Positions 11,447-23,530 of a stretch of 64,000 nucleotides of DNA are shown in pieces (within the stretch, counting starts at the first letter, position 1; every line of letters starts with the position of its first letter). The position numbers were made by a program, and so were the translations under genes. Source of the stretch: Lithospermum erythrorhizon (Eukaryota > Streptophyta > Magnoliopsida > Boraginales > Boraginaceae); NCBI GenBank assembly GCA_019722365.1, contig JADFUC010000511.1:1860001-1924000 (forward strand), given 5' to 3'. Under the pieces are notes generated by a model. The model was given only the letters and a program-made list of their open reading frames with translations. It was not told the origin of the DNA and did not search any database.

Positions 11447-13959
11447 TATGAAATAGTGTTCGAAAGAATTTATAGTTTGATACAAATCTGAAAACAAGAA
11501 TTTATGAGGGCTCTGCATTATACTCAACGTGTTCTCTTTTATTTGAAAGATAAACATATTGTATAACAAGGATGACACATATTCTGACATTTGGAATAAA
11601 TGAGAGAGTACTCATCACAAATAATCAATACAAGTTTTATTGTGATGATAAACTTACCTTAGTTTATGTAACGATCAAGCCGTGATCGTTGCAAAGTCCC
11701 ACCCTGAAATATTTTAGAGATAAGTGCGAGAATGTGCTTGCTTGGTCGATAAAAGCTTGAGAACTTCTTTTTAATCGAGCACACAATATAAAATGTCGAC
11801 ATGTGGCTCGAATAATATCTTATCTTTCAGCTTTTTTTGTGGTGAGTTATGAAGTAGGAAGGCATATACACTTAGTTTCTGTGGTGCGTGATGGCTGCAG
11901 GTTGTGCTCACCTTAGTTTTGTGGTGTGATGTTATACCTTAGTTTCTGTGGTGTGATGGCTGCAGATTGTCGCAATACAAACATTTATTTCCGATCATTC
12001 CACTAGTAACTATTAAAACGTTTTAAAAATTAATTGGCGTTTTGAATTGTGTGTCGAAGGTTTTGATCATGTAAAATTAATTTTATCCATTGTCAAAAAT
12101 ATAAAATTGATATCGTTAAATTTAGTTTTAAAAATATTTTGAAATGAAAATACTAGTTTGAAGGTTGGAGGTTAATGAAAGATCTAATTGTCAAATGCTC
12201 CTAGTAAATAGAAGCGGATTGTAGTTTAATTATTGATAATCTGATAATTGTAGTTTACTCTTCGATATTACAAAAATATGTAAATATAATACATCTTACA
12301 TCCCCAAAATATTATCAAGTTTGTTTTTTTAGGTTAAAACTTTGATTTGACTCAAAATTATCAAGTTAATAATAAAGTATGTTAAAAATACTATATATTG
12401 ATATATTTTACTCAAACAAGTATATAACACATTAAAAGTTATTTGAATTCAAAATTAAAATAAAATCAATTATTAAAATTCAAAATGTGATAATTTTTTA
12501 ACACGAGGAAATATCTTTTTAAAAAATTCAGAAAATTGTAAGCACTGCAACGTCGCCTCCAAAATGGAACTATCAGTGTAATATTTTTTGTAATTTGGAG
12601 GACCTGAACCGAAATATATTCAATTTCAGGGTTAAATGTAAACAATTACTCCAAAACAATTAACGGGAGTATCAAACTAAATTACAGTTCAACAATGAGA
12701 ATTAATGGGACCATTTTGACGAATATTTCAGACTTTTACAGGCTGCCCAATTTCTTCTGGGATATTGCTTTGCTTTGTTTCTAGGCCTAGCCACTGGCCA
12801 GACAGTGAGACAGCCAGACAGGGCTCTTTGATTATTAGAGAACCAATACTAAACCCAAACCTTCAAAACCCATTCCCCCAATTATATGTGGCTAAGAAGA
12901 GAGGTCAAAAGGGCACACGTCCGTTAAATGCTCCCGAGGAAGAAAACGGCGTGTCCTAAAATTGTCGAAGGAATCGGTGAGCTTCTTATTATCTTGGGAG
13001 GCGAGCGGGATCTGCAAGGTATTGGTCGGCTGAGATTGGTGTCTTTAGAGGCAGGGCCGAATGCTTCTTCCAAATTAGCGGACGTCTGTTCGGCCAAACA
13101 GGCGTTATGTTCGGGTTAACGGTTTATTTACAGCAGGTCGCTATTTACTGGCTATTGCGAATAAAAGCTTGAGCAGCAGCGCGTCCATAAAATAAGCAAC
13201 AAATATCCCCAGGAGGTGAAATTTACTTGAGTGCCCAAAAGCAGCTTGGCTTGTCATAACCAAAGTTTTAACGTCACGTAAATGAAACAAATCATAAACA
13301 TCTATCCGTAGAACAAAATAAACCAAAGTTAAGATTTCATAAAAAGAAAATAAAAAACAAAACGCAATTCTTAACATGCTCATCGTATCTTGGATATTTG
13401 GGAGTGAAAGATCGAGGTTAGCGATGAATGTCTGGATAGACAGTATATTTATGCGTTATATGAACTTTAGTTACATGAAATCAATGGAATCGGTGATTTT
13501 TCAATGCTTCTGGTGATGTTGGATATTCTCGTGCCTCGCATTTTAAGCCATAAAAGTAATGTTATATAAAAGATTTAATTAGGCATTACATTAAATGCAG
13601 CTTTATATATATATATATATATCCAGTAACATCTACATGGCCAGAAACAAATAGAGCGAGAAGATGAAGATTGTATCAACTTTAATAATGGAGAATAATA
13701 AATAACTTACAATCTTATGAGGAGAATATTATCAAGTAAATAAATAATATAATAAAAGTAATTGGATGGAATGATTGTATCAATATTAATCACTATACTT
13801 GAGGAACATGATGATGCTAATTTTTGAAATTCTTGATCCGAATAATTTGTTACCGAAGATGGAATCAGCGTCGATTTGGACGTATAGAACTTTTATAATT
13901 GAAGCGGTAAGAACGAAAGATGATATTTGATGAGGGAATGAAAAAAGTGATAGTGATTC
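11447..13959. other. Intergenic stretch with minor repeats
   Basis: Near 11870-11970 the phrase CTTAGTTTCTGTGGTG followed by TGATGGCTGCAG occurs twice, with a third partial copy between. Overlapping plus-strand open frames at 12765-12959 and 12928-13119 are more GC-balanced than their surroundings, but I recognise no protein family and see no splice or promoter context. They may be debris of a captured gene. A TA run lies at about 13603-13622. Confidence 0.4.
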
Positions 13960-14330
13960 TTTATTTATAGGAGGAAAAGCGCTAATTTGTGAGCCGGGCG
14001 TCGGTTAGTCAGTGGACGTCGCTAATATATTATATTACTTGACTGACGATGTTTAAATAAAGGCGGCTAATTAAACGTCCCAGGTTACAGAAGCCCGAAC
14101 TTCCGGTTGAAAGCGGACATCCGGTTACACGAAGCGGACATGCGGTTACACAGACGTCGCTAAAAAGCGAGGTGAATCCAAGCTTAAAAGTTATTAATAT
14201 GGGGCGTCGGTTTAATTAAGAAACGTCATACGTTAGCGATGTAATGTGTGCAAATAGCGATTCGTCAGCGAATCGAAGTAACGAGCGTCTGGCGACGTTT
14301 TTTTCTTAAAATCTCGATCGCGCTCATTGA
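13960..14330. other. GC-richer repeat-like patch
   Basis: This patch stands out from its AT-rich flanks. It holds three degenerate copies of CGGACATCCGGTTACACGAA at about 14098-14155, and repeated GACGTCGCTAA / GCGTCGGTT words near both ends. It looks like part of a degraded DNA transposon, but no ends could be fixed. Confidence 0.4.
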
Positions 14331-15475
14331 AATAAGTAAGTAAATGAAAGCGAATATGGCTTTTTAACGAGCAATAAGCCCGGCACAAGCAATTGCTGTG
14401 TAACAGCCGCGAAACACCGGCCATGCCTCTACCCCAACAATGCCCCAGCCCCCAATTGCAAAAGAAACAGTCGCCACTCTATGACTAAGCATTAGGCAAG
14501 AGCCATGCCCAATACTCCAAAACAAGTCCAATTCATTTCCAATTGGGAAGGTCCAATAATAGTTATACATTAATTTAAAACGGACCCCATTCTATTCCAC
14601 GTACTTGAAACCTTCCATTTGATCATTTCATCTATTTTTTTCATCCTAACTATATGCATACAGATTAAGTAATGGGTTTATTTGGCATATATGTCCTTAT
14701 TCAATAATCTAATTTTTTTATTCTTATTTTATAACTCTATTTCTACTTTTGGTTATTTTAAATGAGGAATGAAGGGGACAATAAATTAAATAAGAAAGAG
14801 AATTGGTGAATGATTTAATTAAGAGCTGGGTCCTGGCGACTCTCTTGAAATTTTATTGGGTTTAAAAAGAAAAACATTCGTATTTTTCAAAGCCAGTTCG
14901 AAAGAATGGCGTTTACGGCGGCGGTGAGACTAAAAATCGGCGTCATTCGAAAATGGCGTTCTAGTAGTATTATTTGGCGATTAGAGGCTAGAATTGATAT
15001 GAGTCATAAATGTGATGAAGATAAAAAAATTTGAAGATAGAAGATTTTTGTTTATCACCTCAAATTTGAGGATTTTTTAATTATCTTATTTTTCAAGTTG
15101 GGCATTCACGATGTTACTTTGAGGGGGTGTTAGGGTAATGGTAATTCTTGTTAAGCACAAAAATCTATTCTTATGAGAGTATTAAGTAGGCTGTTTATAT
15201 TAGGATTAAGAGTTTGAGTTTAAGTTTAAGATTGATTTAGAACAATAATTATTATCAATAAAGTTTTATCTCTACAATTTATCAACATTTTTTTTCATAT
15301 TAGTTATGAGTCATGAGTGAATTGGTTCTTCAGTGAAGTGATGCCTTGACAAGTAAACATTTTCTTGTAATGATAAAACTCGATAATAATACAACTTGGA
15401 AGCTTATATGCTCATCAATTGCTCATCATATATAGAGTAAGCCTCCAATAATTTTCTCCTTTAAGACCACCATAC
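14331..15475. other. Gene-free stretch left of the CACTA element
   Basis: No gene or RNA is recognised. Small minus-strand frames around 14233-14570 carry no known motif. Confidence 0.45.
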
Positions 15476-16471
15476 CACTACTGGAAATAAGCTCAAAAGC
15501 GACGAGTACGGGTTTTATCGTATGTATATATCACGGCCAATCACGACGAGAATGAAGAGTCGAAACCCGTTTTTGGCCGTCAGACCAGCGTTCGATGAGA
15601 AGTGTGACAAAATTATGAAATTTTGTCATAGTTTGTCGTATCATTGAATTAAAAAAAGAAAGAGAAATTAATTTTATTTCCTTCTTCGTCATAGTTGTAA
15701 GTAATTACAGAGAATTTTAAATAAACAAACTTAACTCTTTATTAAATTAAACTTAACTCACTTTATTAATTTTAAATAAATAGAATTTAACTCTTTTGTG
15801 TTATATCGAAATATTGTGGCTTTGTCATAGAATATAAGGCGAAATGCGACAAAATTTAGGCATTTTGTCACAGTCGTCACTTATAATTAGATAAAGACCA
15901 TTATTTTTCCTTGTTGTTTCGCTAATTGAATATGCTTGTGAATACATCGATAAAATCTTTCACATGTAACCGTAAATCGTAAGTAATGCCTTAAGTGTCG
16001 TATGCGTTTATGGAAAAATGGGAACTTGGTTGTTAAGGACTTAATACTAATACATCGATCGTATTATCTAGTGAAGATTATTTCATATGAATTCAACAAA
16101 TACCCGGCTTGACTACTTTTTATTAGGTGTTATATAAAGATTTTATTTAAGAATTCAATTTTATTTTTAATTGGTTAAACAACGAGGTAAAAGAGATGAA
16201 TCTATAACAAATTTGTTACTAATAAATCATACAACGAGCTAATAAAACAAATGAATCTTTATCAACATATATGACGAAATGTGATGAAACGGCTTGACTT
16301 ATCGTACTTTGTACTAAATATCTGACGAAATATGACGAAGCTTGGTTTCGTCACGATTGGAAAATCATATGACGATAAAGAGATTTCATTATTACTTGTT
16401 GTTTGTCGATTGATAATATTACAATGCTTGATAAATTCTTTACGCTGACACTTAAATGCAATTTGAAACAT

Positions 16472-17016
16472 TGATGATGCAGTGGGTTTTAGGTGTTGGG
16501 CTGGGATGACGATCTCAGTCGAGAACTTTGATGCGGATCAGAATGAGGATTCACCTGAAGCAAGGAATTTGGTTGCTAGGCGAAAAGCAGCTGCGATGAT
16601 CGAGTCGATTAAGGATTCGAAAGAGTTTATTTTATGAAAGAGTATTTGGGCATCGAAGTGACTTGCTGATTTGGCGCCGAGGTATACGCCCCATAGGCAC
16701 TTTCAGGACGATTCTTTGGTTGGCGATTTATAACGATATCTTTTTAATGATTAGCGGCTCGTTATGGAATGAAAGTAATTAGGGACTTAATTACCTCTTT
16801 AATGGAGTCGAATCAGCGGGTGGTTAATCCTCAACGATTATCTCTTCTTTTAACAAATTTGGATGGCTTGACGTTTATTTTGGCCGCCGGACCACGGCCC
16901 GCCCGTGGAATGGAGGGTCCGTTTATTCGGGATTAACATGCTGAGTAAAATGTGAAAGGACTGTCTTGTTAGGCCTTTCTACGGATCGACCACGTTTAAT
17001 TGTGGGATTATCGTTT
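16472..17016 (-). repeat. 3' LTR of nested gypsy element
   Basis: It begins TGATGATGCAGTGGGTTTTA and aligns with 25228-25740 through shared words such as TCGAAAGAGTTTA, AGAGTATTTGGG and CTTAATTAC...CTTTAATGGAGT. The right boundary is approximate. Confidence 0.65.
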
Positions 17017-17219
17017 GTTATGTTGTATTTGGCAGATTAAATGTATTACGTCGGTATATCATATTGGAGCCGTATCACGATCACATTCATTTCGTATGTA
17101 TATTGATGATGAGTTTTGATGTTGGGCCGATCATGAATCGCCGAGTCGAGGCACAGTGCGCGCGCCCGATGAGAGTTCTGTGAGGCAAGACCGGTTTGCT
17201 TTGCCGGAGGAAACACTCC

Positions 17220-17690
17220 GACGATAAAGTCGATAATGGATCAAGTAAAGGTTTTAGTTTTAGAAAGTAAGGTATTTGAATTGTAGAAATTGAACTACTT
17301 GGTTGGGCAGTTTTACGCTTTTTATGGCTAGCGAGCGGTTACTCTGGTCGGGGCATACGATGAAACCGTTTGTTCAGTAATGATTCTGGCGTTAAGGGGG
17401 TGGGTGTAATGATGGTCTTAATTACCCCTTAATGGGGAGCTAAATCGAGCTGTTAGTACTTGGGTTTTCTCTTATCGAGGTAAACAACCTAACCAGCCAA
17501 AGTTAGACTTTTCGACTTTTTTGGCCAGCTCGCGACTCGAGTCCATTTATTCGGTCGCCCGCCGCTGATCAGCAACCCGATAAGCCTAATTTGATTGGGC
17601 CCGTCTGGTCGGCCACTGTTATTTAATTATAGAGGTTATCATTTGTCCCGAATCCGCCCGTTCGTATGGGTCGGATCTTGAACCTAGGTG
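17220..17690. repeat. Extra diverged LTR-like copy
   Basis: This segment repeats the order of the LTR (TGGTCTTAATTACCCCTTAATGG, AATCGAGC, then GTCCATTTATTCGG and CCCGCCGCTGATC) beside the 3' LTR. It is more diverged from the right LTR than the outer copy in places and may be the LTR of a second, related insertion or an unequal-recombination product. Confidence 0.55.
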
Positions 17691-20439
17691 TGTAGCACAG
17701 TGCCCGCACCAAAGCGGCGCCTTAAGCATGCTGCGGCGGCGTTAAAGGCGTTGCCTCCCGAGAGCTTCGTTTGCGTTTATTATCTTCCCGTTATTGCGTA
17801 CGATTTTTTTTAGGCACCCATATAGCCGTTATCATCCTTTTTTGAATTGACAAAGACCACGATGCCTATAAATTGGCGAGATCGAAAAAGATTTCACTAT
17901 TTTGCAACTTCGGCCGTCTTTTTCCCAGCAATCCTCTTTCTTTCTCCCAGATTTCTTACGCAGGTAGCTCGTCACAAAGCATTACTCGAGAATGTTATCC
18001 CTCGTCGAAGAAGGCAAAAGCCATAGGGAAGTGAAGTATACTTAATCATACTCCTCCGACTTCCTTTTTCGACACAACTGGGCGAAAACTATTGTCTTGT
18101 CCACGCAAGCCGCTTCACGATAGGACCGTCGTGATGCCTGCTCCCTCTTTGGATCGGGGATTATCTTTCTCTCTTCGCGTGCCAGATGGCCGTCCATTCT
18201 TGTCGGCCAAACCAGGGAGCTAGCCGGGGCGCTCGAGGTGGGGAGCCTTGGAGGCGAGGAGGCTGTGTAGGAACTCCGAGGCCACGTCGTGACTACTCGA
18301 GACGTGGCTCTGCAAGGACCCCGGGGAGTTAAGGAGAACTCAGCGAGGAGAGAGGGATCTTGAAAACCGAGTACGCCCAGCCCCGTCCTGAATCTTTTTA
18401 AAGAGTTCGGGCGCTTAAAATTTATTCTTTGAGGGCTCTGGTAGCGATACCCAGTAGATAGGCTGGATAATGTCGTGTCCACACCCCCAATCCCGGATCC
18501 TCCCGACCCACCCAGGTTTGAGAACCCCGTTCGTTTTGTTTAACTTTTTGTAATCAAGTATGCTTTCTCACTGTAAAGCTTTTATTAATATATTAAATGT
18601 ACTTGTGTTGTCTTTATTCGTCTCTTTGCCTTAGCGCCCTTTTTGGTTCCATTAACGGTTTGTTTGGTACTTGCTCCTCCGTGTTGGCCGGGCTGCTTTC
18701 AGGAACCACTTGGGTGATGGAGGATACCGGCATTTATGACTAGAAGTCTATCTTAAAAGATTTTTTGTATCCGTATTTTATTTTGTGCCCCGGACCCTCC
18801 TCGTATGTGAGAGCGAGGGGAGGGATATGGATCCACTGATTTGGTGGATTATGCAGCCAGAGACGTCTATAACATCCAGGAGCCTCCTCCTTGTCAATCT
18901 GAGGGATTCGGTTCTGTCGATCGGGCGGTAGGATGTACTCGAGAACATTTAGATAGATTTACATCGATTTGCTCATTATCGATTACCAGCTGCAGGCGTG
19001 GCTTGCCAAATATTACTACACCATATAAAACTTTATTTTGAACTTTTAAGATAGTTTAACCAAGCACTATTCTCTTTATTTAAAATAACAAAAAAGGAGT
19101 ACAAAGGATGAGAACTGCGTGGTAACTCACCGGAGTGACATGAATTCACGATCGCGGGCGCCTATATTCCGTCGAGGGTTTCGATTCATACGTGACCCAT
19201 TGCGACCCTCGGTTGAGGTAGGGCCGCTTCCCAGGGACTCAGAAACTTCCAGGCACCCGTGGGTAGATCTTGTATCGTGTAAGGACTAAGTCCCCCGCTG
19301 AGTGCTACCCGTACCTGCTTTGTTGTAATGAGCGGCCTTTCTTTTATGCAGGTGCCCGTTTGTCGACAACGGTAGCTCTTTTCTCCAGCGAGTCCAAGTT
19401 GAGCCTTGACTTCACACTTTCATTAGCTTATTCGTCGTAATCTGACACTGGGTTGTCACCCAAGTGAATCTCGCGTGATAGGCGTCGGATCCATACCCGG
19501 GCCAGAAGGGGTTTCCTTTACGTGATGGGGTTAGGCGTGGTCGGAATGACACACCGTAGTACGGGGGAGAATTTCACCGGTCCCAATGACCTCACTTAAC
19601 TTCTGGAAGCCGTTCTTGGCATACTTAGGTATCCGCGGCCGGTGGGTGTCAGGTGACATGCTTTCTCTCCTACTGGCGTCGAACACTCCAAATAACACCC
19701 AGCTTTTCTGTGACGCGGCGAGGAGTGGCCATTCGAGAGTGTCAATTATTCTCCCTTGACTCGACATATCTGCAGCGTATTTTTCGTTCTGCTTTATTTA
19801 TTTCGTATATATAATTATTAAATTTAATAATACAATAAATAATATTATAATTTTTTAAAAATATTTTTTTAATAATTTTAATATTTTAATTATTTTTAAA
19901 ATATTTTAATAATTTTTAATATCGAAGAGAAAGTGATTAAAAAGAATAAAAAGGTGTAAAAACTTGATTTTTTTTTGGTGTCGAAATATGTATGGCCCAC
20001 CAAGAAATTTCTGTTATAGAGCTCGAAAAATAAAAATAATTGGTGAATTTTTTTTTTTTTTTGTAGTGTGTGTGAAAAACGATTTAAAGCGAGGTGGAAA
20101 AATAAAATTCGTAACCCGGCCTTGAAGCGCGTCGGGCAATTTCTTGAGCCCGGCGCAAACGACCCTTGACAGCGTCGGCCAGTGCAGGCAACGACCTTTT
20201 TTTGTTTTTATTTACTTGTGGGGCCCACGGCAGGTGCTAAATAAAAGAATTTGATCTGGATCGAATTTTAGTCCACGATCAATAGGGTGTCAAATTGTAT
20301 TTCGGTGTCCTCTCTTTGTGTGAAATGATCCTCTTGACACCACTGATTGATCCTGTATGTAGCCTAAAAGATTACCGATTCTGCATTCATAGCTTTTTGT
20401 CAGTTGGCTGAGGATATGACGAGCCATCCGGGTTTTCTA

Positions 20440-21000
20440 TCGGTCTCCCAGCCTTGATTCGGAATGTTCTCGAGGCGCGGTGTGTCCCGTTATCGGTGAC
20501 CCGGCCCGTAAGTACCGGGTAAAGGTGAAGATCTCCTTGGCCGGTACTCTTCGTGGTCACTGCTTAGAGTGGTTTGAGCCCCCTGCCCAGATTTGGTGAG
20601 TAATTACTTCTGCTACTGATGGTCAATACTCTCTTTCCCAGTTGTCATGGGTGAAGTACTCCTTGATATCCTTATTTGATAGAAAGTCTTGGAGCCTGGC
20701 TTGTCTTGATCGATCATCGTGAGGAGGTTGGCCAGCGGAAGAGCTAACGTACCTTTGTGGCGTCGCGTCTCAGGACATGATCTGGACATCGCCTGCACAT
20801 GGAGGGCCGTAATACCCCTGAACAATAGGATGCTTGGGTGGCTTAGCACTGTTAATATGACTACCGCCCGTACCACAGTAAATCTTCACAGCGAAATCGA
20901 TCCACTCTTCTCAAAGATTTGACTCATGCTCCAGCAACTGATGTGAAAGCGACCTGCAGTGAGACCCGTCCGATTAGGGAATTATTACATGAAGCTTTAC
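20440..21000 (-). pseudogene. Integrase remnant of gypsy element
   Basis: Minus-strand translation in shifting frames gives fragments resembling the catalytic core of plant gypsy integrases. The clearest is SNKDIKEYFT near 20665-20695, corresponding to the segment just before the third acidic residue, followed by a degraded counterpart of the VAHPQGNGQ motif. Upstream, frames around 20613-20876 align only loosely. Many stops and frameshifts are present. Confidence 0.5.
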
Positions 21001-21339
21001 TGCGGATGCTTCTTGTGCAGAGTGCTTGGGGGAGAACTTAGGAATTTTAAGATATCTTTGGTACCGTGGGCTGCAGTGTACCGCTACCGGGCGTTATCCG
21101 TTTACTCGCCGTCGGAGAACGCCTGTACCCGTTCCACGGGGGGTGGAATTCTACGTAGCCAAGTATAAAATTAGGTGGCCAGCTAGGACAACCTATACGG
21201 CCTCCCGATTCTGCGAGAGCATGCTCCGTGTGACAAGATCGAAAAAAGTACGGCCCGAACGCGGACGACTCTCCTTGAGATCACCTGACCTTTTCTTCGT
21301 CTAAATCAATTTTAGCGTAGCCATTCACAGCTGGCCCGC

Positions 21340-21900
21340 TGACAACGAGGTGATACCAGCGTAGATATGTTTGCCCCAAGCGATTTTTCTAATAAAAGTC
21401 CATTAGCGAGTGCTTCGTACCCGGCCTCGTTGTTAAATCATTTATGAAGGCGAAGTGAAGAGGCGTACTCGATCTTGTGACCTCAAGGGACCACAATATA
21501 ATTTCAGCCCCGACCGCCGCTTGTTGCTCATTTCCGTCAGCATCACGGTAACGGGCCTGTGATGCATGGCCTACGGAGGATTGACCATTCAGCGCCTCGG
21601 CCGTGACGGCCGGTGCGTTACCGTGATGTCGGCCCGGGGCACGGGTTTTGATGATGCTCGTCAGTGGCTTGTACGGGAGAATTGACGCTTCTTCCATTTC
21701 TGTCAGCCCGTTTGTTATCGACCCGGACCAATTTAGGGGTTCTCCGATATTTACATGATATGGTTGGTCGTGTCGAGCTTCCGCTGGATGTACCTCAATC
21801 ACGACTTGACTTCTGGCGCGCCATAATGAAGGCAAAGACCAATTTTCTAAAGGAATGCAGTGCCCCCAAGTATTGCGGCCGGCGTGAATGCGCCGAACCC
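21340..21900 (-). pseudogene. RNase H remnant of gypsy element
   Basis: Minus-strand frames give GAEIILWSLEVTRSSTPLHF followed, after a frame change, by NNEAGYEALANGLLLE. This matches the RNase H core of plant gypsy elements, where the acidic residue of the NNEAEYEAL motif is catalytic. Frameshifts lie between the blocks. A connection segment with the degraded motif PLNWSGSI lies upstream at about 21740. Confidence 0.65.
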
Positions 21901-22069
21901 TTTGTTCTACTCCCCGAATATGAGGGGCCGGTCTTTGACGTTTACCCGAAACGACGGTAAAGTTCGCGAGAGCGTCCCGCACACGGGCGCACCCGATAGG
22001 CGAGGAAGCTAGAATGCGCGCGAGTAGTGAAAGAAAGGACTTACCGCGCTCCGAGTCGGTTTTGAAGTC

Positions 22070-22960
22070 TCTAACTTTTTCTTTTTATAGCCTTGAAGAA
22101 GTCGCGAGGCTCCGATTCGCCGTCGAGATATAAGCTGGGCGAGGCGTAATCCTCACTCCCATTGGCTTCCCTACACTCACCCTTGTGTTTTGCGGACTCT
22201 GCGTAGCTTCTTGGCAGCTGCCTCTTGCTTCGAGATTTGGCTCGATTCCCCTTTGATTGATAAAGCCTCAGAGGAATTTTAAAGGTTTCGCCCCGAGGGC
22301 TGCGTTTATCAGGTATTCGGTAAGTAGGTTGTACTTCCCTTAAATTTTTCAAACTCTCCCGGAGATTGGCACCGTGATCGGTGCTCCCGACTTTTGATGA
22401 GTATTTCATCCACGTAGATTTCCATGTTCGACTGGGTGGAAAGCAGCATTTGCCGTCCTGCGGTAGGTTAACCGCGTTAACTGGCCAAAGAGATACATGA
22501 CGCTTCAGTGATGAATTACCATATTTTTATTCTGAATGTGGGCTTCTCGGCCATCGCTTCTCAGCCGCTGAATATGAGTGGTATCGCGGAAGGCGTCAGG
22601 GAAATCCGCTTTGACTATACACTGTCTTGAATCGACTTATTTTATCGATGTTTGTGGCTGAATTGATAGTGATCCGCTTTAAGGCGTACTTATTATCTTT
22701 GGTGAATCGTGCAAATCCGCCCGAGTCCCGTTAGGCTTTGAGACATACCGTTAGCCGTCAAGTGGGAAGCAAGAGCTCTCGGTTGGGGCGCTTACGGCGA
22801 AACTTGCTACCTAGAAGCCGCGGATGGCTTCCCGCTTTCTCTGCGAGAAGGTCACGACGCTTTGCTTGGCCCAGCTTATAGTGCAGATTGATATACAACC
22901 GTGAACCGATACGGTGAATCACGCTCTTGGCATAGATTTGAGCCGAACAAAAATATAAAA
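22070..22960 (-). pseudogene. Reverse transcriptase remnant of gypsy element
   Basis: The N-terminal block SRLYINLHYKLGQAKRRDLL (about 22905-22850) corresponds to the entry motif of plant gypsy reverse transcriptases. The active-site block reads NMEIYVDEILIKS near 22430-22390, where YVDD is expected; the second catalytic Asp has become Glu. NLRESLKNLRE and NQRGIEPN follow, as in the family. At least four frame changes and several stops interrupt it, so no enzyme can be made. Confidence 0.8.
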
Positions 22961-23229
22961 CATGGCACAAATGCTTTCTACCTAAAATGTTATTACTTTA
23001 TCCACGAATACCTTATTTGGATCCACCGTGAGCAGGGCCTTCCCCAACTAAATCTCGTGGCACGGCCCACTTCTTGAGGCTCTCCTCTGGTAGTTCAAAA
23101 TACAAACATTCGGCCTCGGGGCGGTAAACTCCTGGGGATGTAGTTCGTACCTCGTATGGGCCACTATCGCTTGGTGAGGAGCTAAATTACAGCTTGTGCC
23201 TTACCGCTCCGCTTTAAATGCGTGTAGGG

Positions 23230-23530
23230 GAACTTCAATTTAAAGGTGAATGGGGAATGCACGCAGCCTCGAATTGTAGCAATGGTGCGGACTATTGTGC
23301 GTTATAGGCTGCCGTGTATCCTTTGATGGTGAACTCCGCGTCCTCGTGGCCCTCTTCAGTGCGTACCCGTCGTAACGGCGAGGGTTGAAACTCCAGTAAT
23401 TGTTAAATCCGGTGAACCCCGCTGACGGTGTGGCCTGATGCGTCTGTACCGACTTTCGTTCGACTTTAGATCTGGCGTCGAGCGGGATGTCAGCCCAGGC
23501 TCCCGTGTCCACCGGGCGCTTTTCCCTTTC
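23230..23530 (-). pseudogene. Aspartic protease remnant of gypsy element
   Basis: The minus-strand frame keeps the catalytic triad in VDTGAWADIPLDA, then AGFTGF, matching the flap region of plant Tat-type gypsy proteases. The end, after a frame change, reads RGCVHSPFTFKLKFP, the usual C-terminal strand before the RT domain. The frame is broken at least once. Confidence 0.7.

Noticed and set aside
18042..18482. Minus-strand frame of 146 codons inside the nested gypsy element
   Set aside because: No motif of gag, pol or any host family is visible. It is a chance frame in GC-richer retroelement DNA.
20500..20640. Plus-strand WFEPPAQIW looked like a gypsy gag core
   Set aside because: Protease, RT and RNase H all read on the minus strand in proper order, so a plus-strand gag here does not fit and the match is weak.
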